Source: Micractinium sp. NFX-FRZ
Taxonomy: Eukaryota; Chlorophyta; Trebouxiophyceae; Chlorellales; Chlorellaceae
Direction of reading: 5' to 3'
Assembly: GCA_029339195.1 (NCBI GenBank)
Contig: JAPTJF010000001.1
Location: 248,001-312,000, forward strand
DNA length: 64,000 nt
Position 1 is the first letter of the stretch; each line of letters opens with the position of its first letter. The notes below the pieces were generated by a model. It had not been told where the DNA came from, searched no databases, and worked only from the letters and a program-made list of their open reading frames with translations. Made by a program: the position numbers and the translations under genes. This document shows positions 56,761-64,000 of the stretch, in pieces.

Positions 56761-59200
56761 ATTTGGAACGCTGACAGTGGCAGCCAGGATGTCGAGTCTG
56801 GGCTGCTGTATCCCGGGGCAGACAGCCTGGACAATGCCCTGCGGTGGGGGTTTGTGCGCAAGGTGAGAAGCGAGGCGCGGCCGTTCCCACGCTTTGTTTG
56901 GTACGTGGTGCCTCGGAGGTCGCCTCTCCCTCCTCCCTATTTCATCCTAGCCCTCCTCCTTTTCTTCACCTCCGTCACCAGCTTCAGGCGCCCATCCCGC
57001 CTGCTCTGCTCCTAGCGCGCTCACCACTCGCCCCCTTCCCTCCCTCCTTCTCCACCCTCCCCCTCCCTCTCCACCCTGCAGGTGTACGGCATCATCGCTC
57101 TACAACTGGTCATGACCGCCATCGTGGCCGCCGTGGTGGCTACCAACGCATCGGTACAGCACTTCCTGTTTGCAAACTGGGGCCTCCATGTGGCGCTCAT
57201 GCTGCTGTCCATTCTGGGCCTCATCCCGCTCTACATCTACCGGCAGAAGCACCCACTCAACCTGGTGCTGCTGGGCTGCTGGACGCCCATGTTCTCAGGT
57301 GCGGCGGTGTGTGTGTGTAGGCGGGCAGGCTATGGGAGGGGACAGCAGCACCCGCTCGCAACCTGGTGCTTCTGGGTTGCTGGATGCACATGTTGAGGGT
57401 CGGTCATACTGGGCGGGATTGTGGGCACTCAGAGAGAGGCCAGAACCTTGTGACCACCCCTCCCCGCACCCCCTCACCCCTGAACTGCTCCTTTTCATGC
57501 AGTCGCCATGGGGGCGGCCCGTACCGGCTACCAGCCCTCCCCTCTCCTCCCTCCTCGCCAACTCCCCCTTCCTTCCACAAACCCACCGTCTCCTCTCTCC
57601 TCTCTCCACTCCTGCCCTGCAGTGACCGTGGGCATGGCCTGCGCCTACTACCAGCCCGCCATCGTGCTGGAGGCACTGGTCATCACAGCAGCCGTGGTCC
57701 TGGGCCTCACAGCATACGCCTTCCACGCCACCAAGCGGGGCGTCGACTTCAGGTGGGGGTGCTGGGTTCACGAGGGCGGGGCGGGGTGGGGTGTCCAGGC
57801 TTTGGCGGGCGGGCCATCCAGGGAGGGAGGGTGGGTGGGGGAGGGCGGCGGGCACCCATGCGTTGCTGTGCACATAGGTGAGAGGCGGGCCAGAAGAGCG
57901 GTTGTGGTTGACCCGACCTGGCAGGCGCAGCGCTTCCAGCGCATGGGTTGCCCCGCACGCCCCGCACAGCCCTCCCTCCACACACTCACGCTGGCCCTCC
58001 ACCCGCCCACGCAGCCCACCTCTCTGTCACATCTCCCCTCCCCTCCCCTCCTGCTCCTCCGCCCTTCCCATGCCTTGAACCCCTCGCCCACTCTTCCCCC
58101 TCCACGGCTGTGACCCCCCCCCCCCCCCCCCCCCGCAGCTTCATGGGCCCCATGCTGTCGGGCTGCCTCATGGCCCTCATCGTGTGGAGCCTGGTGCAGA
58201 TGTTCTGGCCGCCCGGCCCCGTGGGCAGCACCATCTTCTCGCTGCTGGGGGCCATGCTGTTCAGGTGGGCGGGGTGGGGCCCTGGGCGTGCGGGATCCGG
58301 GGACAGGCAGCACATGCGGCACCGCCCTTGCCCGGCGCCTGGGGCTGCACCTGCGTTGCCTGCCTGCTCGCCCACGTATGTCTGCCTGCCAGGTTGGCCG
58401 TGCCGCACGACACCCCCTGCTGCGGCTCCCTGCCACAACACCTTTACCGTGGACCCCCTGCCAGGCATCCCTGCCATGCCCAAGGGCCCCAACCTTGTTC
58501 CCTTCCCTGCAACTGCCAGCACCTCTCACCCGCTCTCTACTGACCCCTGGGCACCCCACCTTCCCTCCCTGCAGCGCCTACCTCGTGTTTGACACCCAGC
58601 TGCTCATCCAGCGCTACGGTGCGATTGGTGCTGCACGGAGCAAGGAGCCAGCTGCTCCCTGCCTGGCTGGCTGCTCCACCTGGCAGCTTTGGAGATGCAT
58701 CGGCCTGCTGCCCTCCGTGACGAGCACGCTGGCCAGCTTCCTTGCGACTGCTCTCTTCCCCCTGCCCTGCCACTCCCCTGCCCTGCAGACCTGGATGACT
58801 ACATCTGGGCCTCCCTCAACATCTACCTGGGTGAGTGCAGCGCGTGCTGACCTCAGCAGGGACCTGTAACAGCCCTTGCCCCTGCCCTGCCCTGCTGGAA
58901 GCAACGCCTCCTGCTGGCGCCCCACCCCACCTGCTGCCTCGGCACCTTGATCCCCCTGACCTGCTCCACCCCGTCTGCCCTGGCCGCCCTGCCTGCGCTG
59001 CTCTGCCTGCCGCACTGCTCTGCCGGGGGGATGCTCCAGCCTGCAGCCTGCCCAACCCCGCCCTCCCAAGCGGCGCCCTCCCGTCCAACCCCTCCTTTCC
59101 TCTCCCACCCACCCACCCCTCCCTCCTCCTCCCACCCACAGATGTGATCAACCTCTTCATGTACATCCTGCGCGCCCTGGGGCAGAGCCAGAGAGACTAG
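56761..59200 (+). CDS. Bax inhibitor-1 / Lifeguard (TMBIM) family membrane protein, first exon unresolved
   Basis: Seven supported exons: 56761-56862, 57082-57298, 57623-57752, 58139-58264, 58575-58618, 58789-58830, 59142-59200 (TAG), 239 aa in phase. Family landmarks: ESGLLYPGADSLDNALRWGF VRKVYGI, then about seven hydrophobic helices (GIIALQLVMTAIVAAVVAT; ALMLLSILGLIPLYIY; ITAAVVLGLTAYAFHATK; MLSGCLMALIVWSLVQMF). The conserved end is AYLVFDTQLLIQRYDLDDYI, ASLNIYLDVINLFMYILRAL. The paired Asp residues in the last segments are those linked to pH-dependent Ca2+ leak in this family. Expected location: Golgi/ER membrane, with a role in Ca2+ homeostasis and stress-induced cell-death control. A TGTAA motif lies at 59535-59539. 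Confidence 0.92.
57347..57400 (+). repeat. Copy of an exon 3' junction in the downstream intron
   Basis: CACCCGCTCGCAACCTGGTG ... TTGCTGGATGCACATGTT repeats the exon end encoding HPLNLVLLGCWTPMF (57250-57298), about 100 bp downstream. The donor is lost (GAGGGT). Confidence 0.85.
58114..58134 (+). repeat. Run of 21 C immediately before a splice acceptor
   Basis: An uninterrupted C21 followed by GCAG|C forms the polypyrimidine tract of the fourth resolved BI-1 exon (58139). Confidence 0.9.
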
Positions 59201-60013
59201 GGGCGGCACAGCCTAGCCACGCCTGCTGCAGCTGCAAGACTTCCTGCCGCACCGGCAGCAGCAGCCCCTGCCCCAGTGCCCGTACCTGCCTGCGTGGCGC
59301 CCCAAGTCCGCACCCCTTGTGTACCCCCTCCCCTGTACCCCCTCTGCCTCCCGTTTTGCTACCAACCTCCTCCTGTACCCGCCCCCTCCCCCTGCCTGTT
59401 GCCTTGAATTCTAGTATGTTGGTCGGGCCTGTTACAGTGTTTTGCGGGATGGTGTATCCCTTGTCTTCTGTTGCTAAGCCCTTCTGGGCAGCCTTGCTGC
59501 AATCGGCAATGAGCCGGGACGTAAGGCGTGGGTGTGTAACGCACGGAGAGCGTGTGAGGGGGTAACAGCGCAAGGGGAGAGCGCGTGCTCACGAAAGGAG
59601 GAGGGTGCTGGGGCAAAGAAGAAAACAGTCAGGAGGATGCGGCGTGCTGCTAAACGTGGTGTGGTCTCTCCAGCAGGCAAGCCAGTGCCCCCACAGGGGG
59701 CGAGGGGGACAGGTGGAGGCTAGTGGGAGAGGGAGCAAGGAACAAGCAAAGGGAGGACGGGGAGAGGAGAAAGAGAAAGCACAGAATAAGAGCAGGGAGA
59801 ATTGGGAGGAGGGAGGTGGGGGAGCGGGGGGGGAGTAGTGTGCAAAAATACAGCGCGGGGAACGAGGCGCGGAGGGGGAAGAGGAGCGCGGCGCGCCGCC
59901 GCCGCCGCCGCTGCCGGCGCGCACCGGCACCAACTGCGGCGGCGAACCTCCTCCCCCCTGCAAACGTTTGCTTTGCTTGCAAACGTCAGCGTGGGTGCAC
60001 TTTGGCCTGCGCT
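59201..60013. other. Convergent intergenic region
   Basis: 3' flanks of the BI-1-like (+) and fibrillarin (-) genes. 59720-59830 is purine-rich on the plus strand. No gene supported. Confidence 0.5.
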
Positions 60014-63008
60014 CTACTGCTCCTTCTTCTTGGCGGCGCGGTACACGCCCACAACCACAGCGTGGTCGCGCTCATACGGCTCCAGCGTGACCTGCGAGGG
60101 GAGGGGAGGGGAGGGGAGGGGAGCGGGGAAGGAGGACAGGAGAGGAGTGTGGGTGTACGATCAATGATCAGATGCAGTGGGTGGGCGGGGTGCAGTGGGG
60201 TGCAAGGGAAGAAAAAAAGCTAGTGCGCATAGCGGTGGTCAGATGCGGCGATGTGGGTGGGATGGGGTTGGGTGGGCTGCGGTGTGGCGGTGCCGTGCGG
60301 GGTGCACAGGACTTCGACACAGGGTGCAGCCAGGATAGGTAGTTCCAAAGTGCAGGTTTTTTGTGGCGCTGAAAGGGGCTGTCAGAGTCATGGAAGAAGG
60401 GTCATGTTGCGGAGCCGCCGCGGGGCGCGGGGCACCCCCGCAAGGGGGGCCCGCGCCCGCTCACGGGGCAGGCATCCCGGATCGGTAAAGTGTCGTCACT
60501 CAGCCCAGAGGGGTTGGGGTGCAGATGGTGGTGTGCAGCGTGGTAAAAGGGCAGCAGCCGTGCAAGCAGACCCTCACATGCAAACATGTTGCCCCTGCCT
60601 GCCTGCCGCGCCCAGATGCCGGCCGCAATATGAATACATACACGCCTGCTCCCTGGGTTTCGGTTGCTGCCCCGACAGCTTCTCGACCCCTCACTCCTGA
60701 GCAGCCCAAAGAATAGGAAGAAAGAAGCGCGCACCTGCTCCTTGGGTTTGAGTTGCTGCTCCTGCAGCTTCTTGACCTCGCGCGCAAACACGGCCTCGGG
60801 GGGCGCCGTCGAGTCGATGCACGACGCCTTGATGGAGATCACAAAGTTGCCGCCGTTCTTCAGGAAGTACTGGGAGTTGAGGCCCACAATGCGGGCCTGG
60901 CGCGGGAGAGGGGAGAGGGGGGAAGCGGCGGGAGGGGGAGGAGCGGCGGCATGAAGGATAGGAAGTAGACATGAGCAGGTAGCTTGTACTATGTGAGCGA
61001 GCGAGGCTGGAGGGAGTACAAGAAGCGGGGCGCATCCCGTCGGGGTGTGCAGCATGCATGCGCGGGTACAGACTCACCACACCCTAGGCCCCCGACACTT
61101 GTAACAGTGTGCAAGAAGCAGGCACCTCCCCCTCTGCCCCTCTGGTCGGGCTGCGCCACGTCAGCAGACACGGCGTCCACCATGGTGTTGACCCACAAAA
61201 CCCTAGCGCTCTCACACCCTTGTGCTAGCTTTGGCACTAGCGGCACCGTTGCGTGACACCCCTCTCAGCCCCACCTGGTCGGGCTGCGCCACATCAGCAA
61301 ACACGACGTCCACCATGGGCACGAGCATGCGATACTTCTGGGGGTGCCGCGCATCCTCGATGATGGGGATCACGTTGGGGCGCTTCTTGGCCATGTTGAC
61401 CAGGTCGCGGCCGCTGCACGGGGGTGGGCGGGCGTTGGGATGATGCACGGACAAGGTGAGGAGGGAGCGAGGAGGGAGCAAGGGTGAGGGGTCCAGCAAG
61501 CACGGCGGCTCCCTCTGCCCAGCACTGGGCGATCTCCGGCAAGCCCGTCTCGAGTCTGTGAGGGCAAGCACCCCCTGGCAGCTCGGCCCGCCCAGCCGCC
61601 AGCCCACCCCCTGGCAGCTGACTGGTTTCATCTGCGGTGCACCCTGCCAGCACACCATGCCACCAGCAGTGTAAAGAGTAGGGCCGGGTTAACACCAAGG
61701 AGGCCAGTGCGGCACACCTGCGGTGGGAGAACTCGACTGCGTAGACAGAGCCCTCGGGGCCCACCACATCAGAGACGTGGCTCACAGACGTGCCAGACGC
61801 GCCGCCCAGGTACAGCACCTGCCGCAGGGGAGGAGCAGAGAGAAACAGACGGAGCACGGTGGTCGGAGCGGGCGGGCGCGCGGGCGGGCAGGCGGAGGGG
61901 ACAGGGCTGGGCGGGCGCCCAAGCCAGTGTGCGTGCGCTGCACTGGAAGCACACGCACACTCCCCCTTCAACTTTGTGATTGCATCACACTGCGCCCACC
62001 TTGGCGCCGGGCTTGATGTGGATGTTGTCCACTCCTGCCAGCACCGCCGCCGCAATCTTGGAGCGGAACGGGTTCCACACGCGGTACTCAATCTTCTCGC
62101 CGCCCTCCTGCAGTGGGGACATGGGGCATGGGGCGGGGGTGGCGGTGAGCAGGTTGGCGGCAAGGGTTGATTGCGTAGATGCGAGCAGGAGGCAGGCGGG
62201 CTAGGCACAGAAGAAGATGAGCATGGTCAGCCGCATGCACCGTGCTGCCCCCTACGCCACCCACCACACCACGAACCCATCGCCCCAAACCCTGCTGTCC
62301 CACCTGCTCCACAGAGATGCGCTTCTCGCCATACACGCTCTCGCCGGGTGCCATGTTGCGGGTCACCAGAGCGTCCTCCTTGCCACGAGCGATGAAGATG
62401 CCAGCGTGGCGGTGACCCTCCACAACCGTCTTGGCGCCGCCCTTCATGCCGCCGCGACCACCCCGGCCGCCACCGCGCCCGCCCCGACCGCCATCGCGGC
62501 CGCCGCGGCCCCGGCCGCCACCCCGGCCGCCGCCGCCAAAGCGACCGCCGCCACGGCCGCCGCCGAACTTCTCGACACCGCCACGGCCACCGCCACCGAA
62601 GCGGCCTGCAGCATAGCAACCGGGCGGGTCAGGCGGGAAGGGTCACTGGGATGTGGCGGCGCTGGAATTGGGCTGCCAATAGCAAACTGAAGGTGCAGCA
62701 GGGAGAGGGCTGTTGCCTGCCGGCTCAGCACCCCCAAAGCGGCCGACCCCTCGGCAGGCGCGACTGGCGGCAGCCTCTGGCAGGGGCCCCACCCCGATGT
62801 GGCGCAGTTCCCGCCGTGCAGGGAGGGACACGACATGCCCCTGCGCCCTGTCGAACAGGCCATAGGCTCCGCCGCTGCCTCCCCGCAGACTGCATGCCCG
62901 TGCAGCATATGCATGCAGCTGCAGCGGCCTCTGCTCACCTCCACCGCGGCCGCCGCCGCCCCGGCCACCTCCGCGGCCACCCCGGCCACCGTCGCGACCG
63001 CCGAACAT
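60014..63008 (-). CDS. FBL-like: Fibrillarin, rRNA 2'-O-methyltransferase of box C/D snoRNPs
   Basis: Seven exons: 63008-62939, 62605-62304, 62107-62000, 61818-61718, 61413-61275, 60896-60735, 60091-60014 (TAG). Phases close for 319 aa. The N-terminal Gly/Arg-rich GAR domain ([20 protein letters not shown] onward) is split by intron 1. It is followed by [53 protein letters not shown], the SAM-binding loop [64 protein letters not shown] and [15 protein letters not shown]. These are the canonical fibrillarin blocks, including the catalytic Lys/Asp positions. It acts in the nucleolus, like the GUCT helicase at 15059. Confidence 0.97.
60644..60693 (-). repeat. Copy of the exon-6 3' junction in intron
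   Basis: CTGCTCCCTGGGTTTCGGTT GCTGC (plus strand) repeats the exon end CTGCTCCTTGGGTTTGAGTT GCTGC at 60735-60785, which encodes [13 protein letters not shown], about 90 bp away. Confidence 0.85.
61142..61190 (-). repeat. Copy of the exon-5 3' end in intron
   Basis: CTGGTCGGGCTGCGCCACGT CAGCAGACACGGCGTCCACC matches exon sequence 61275-61323 (encoding [14 protein letters not shown]) with only a few substitutions, 133 bp away. The copy would read [14 protein letters not shown] and then lacks a proper donor. Confidence 0.9.
62727..62752 (-). repeat. Possible copy of the exon-2 5' end in intron 1
   Basis: A minus-strand stretch reading GRFGG next to GTCGGCCGCTTTGGGGG resembles the true exon-2 start CAG|GCCGCTTCGGTGGCGG at 62605. 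Confidence 0.4.
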
Positions 63009-63381
63009 CGCTGTCTGAGTTGGGGGCTGCCGGAGAGTGCTGTGTGCGGGAAGCAAGATGCACTCGGGAGACGAGTCGCTAAAGTGTCGACAGCGGTGAT
63101 GCAGTGCACTGCCGATGCAAGGTGGGGGGGAGCGTGAAGGCGGCTGCGCCTTCATGCCACCCAGCAAAGCACAGCACGCCACGGGGCAACTCGGACGCCT
63201 TTCCTCAGTTTCTGCCTTGGGGCTGGGTCTCTGGCGAGCGGACAAGAATTTACATGAAAAGGGCCGGGCGGGGAGCGTGCGGGAGGCGAGGCATGGAGGT
63301 GCTGGCCGCTGGCCGCCGCCACGCTGCTTCGCCGCTCCAGCCAGGCTGCTGCTGCTGCTGCTGCTGTGCAGGGGGTGCCGC
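63009..63381. promoter_or_regulatory. Fibrillarin upstream region
   Basis: 373 bp between the fibrillarin start and the 3' end of the next minus-strand gene (same orientation), so it holds a short promoter/5' UTR and the neighbour's 3' UTR. Confidence 0.4.
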
Positions 63382-63862
63382 TCACTGGGAGGTGGACACC
63401 TTCTCCGTGTGCGGCTCCAGCGGCTTGACAAACCTGCCGGGGGCCAGGCGGTGTCGGGTGGCGCGTCAGTAACGGGGGGACATGCGCAACAGCGGCACCT
63501 CGCTACACGGAGCTGCAGGCTGGGCGATGCCCACGCCACTGCCACCCGCCGCTTCCTGCCTCTCACCTGCCTCCCGCAGGATACATCCCTGCAGTCATCG
63601 TCACCACAATTGGAAATGCAGCCCTAGCCCCAGCCAGCCCCATCCCATCGTCATCACCCTCAGCCGCACCCCAACTTTACCCGTGTGCCGCTGCACGCGA
63701 GCCTTGCAGACCGGCTTGCCCATCCCGCCCGCCCCACGCTGTTACACATTGTGTATTGCTGCCTGCCCACCTTGCGCCGCGGGACCCGTCCATGAGGTCG
63801 TCGTCGCCCCAGTTGACGTACTGCTCCTTGGTCTTGGGGAAGGCGCGGGTGGAGCCCTCAAC
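63382..63862 (-). CDS. C-terminal end of an unknown protein (5' part outside or unresolved)
   Basis: Two phase-consistent exons, 63862-63771 and 63433-63382 (TGA). They encode VEGSTRAFPKTKEQYVNWGD, DDLMDGSRGAR and FVKPLEPHTEKVSTSQ-stop. Upstream exons were not resolved before the window ends. The sequence is hydrophilic, with an acidic WGDDDLMDGS patch. I do not recognise the family. Confidence 0.55.
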
Positions 63863-64000
63863 CTGCGGCGGCAGCGGAAGAGCAGAGCGGCAGCAACGAG
63901 TGCACGGGAGGCGGCGGGTGAAACTCTGGAGCCCAGACAGTGTGCAGGGGGAGGCCGCTGCCCCTGCACATGGCACTGCCACATCACCACTGGTGTGCCG

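Noticed and set aside
1..64000. tRNA, rRNA, transposase or reverse-transcriptase genes
   Set aside because: No cloverleaf, rRNA core sequence, or transposon protein motif was found on reading both strands.

Overview
The window looks like nuclear DNA of a green alga, most likely a Trebouxiophyceae/Chlorella-type species. It is GC-rich and gene-dense, and almost every gene is split by short GT-AG introns, with cassette exons down to 20 nt. Products are clearly eukaryotic: fibrillarin, a GUCT-domain DEAD-box helicase, a PLATZ zinc-finger protein, an HMG-box protein, microsomal P450s, a Bax-inhibitor/Lifeguard protein, and proteins with plastid-type leader peptides. No operons, Shine-Dalgarno logic, rRNA, CRISPR array or intact transposon was seen. 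I rebuilt gene models by hand from splice sites and reading phase. Where complete exon lists are given, the phases close exactly.

Layout. 1-8.5 kb (+): the end of one chitin-deacetylase-like gene, an ankyrin/F-box-like gene, then a complete second chitin-deacetylase-like gene. 9.3-14.8 kb (-): an organelle-type MiaB/CDK5RAP1 tRNA methylthiotransferase, divergent over 271 bp from a nucleolar RNA helicase (15.1-20.6 kb, +). 21.8-23.8 kb (-): PLATZ protein, divergent from an FHA-parvulin (Pin1-type) prolyl isomerase (24.6-26.4 kb, +), followed by a plastid-targeted helical protein of heme-oxygenase-like fold (26.7-29.7 kb, +). 30.7-36.6 kb (-): a small possible tail-anchored protein, a ChaC-type gamma-glutamylcyclotransferase, and a secretory-pathway membrane protein of unknown function. 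37.3-50.2 kb (+): two tandem P450 paralogues with the same 16-exon structure, with a small secreted Cys-rich protein on the opposite strand between them. 50.8-56.2 kb (-): an 18-exon two-HMG-box protein, divergent from a Lifeguard/BI-1 protein (to 59.2 kb, +). 60.0-63.0 kb (-): fibrillarin, then the 3' end of an unknown gene.

Functionally this is mixed housekeeping DNA, not a pathway cluster. Two tandem families (chitin-deacetylase-like and P450) show local gene duplication, and head-to-head pairs sharing short intergenic regions are common.

The most unusual signal is at the scale of exon ends. In at least nine genes a short stretch spanning an exon-intron junction (about 25-60 nt, with its splice site) is repeated in direct orientation in the adjacent intron or 3' UTR, 30-180 bp away, in one to three extra copies. 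These exon-junction relics create decoy splice sites and mis-callable exons. They fit a tandem-duplication route of intron growth or intron gain.
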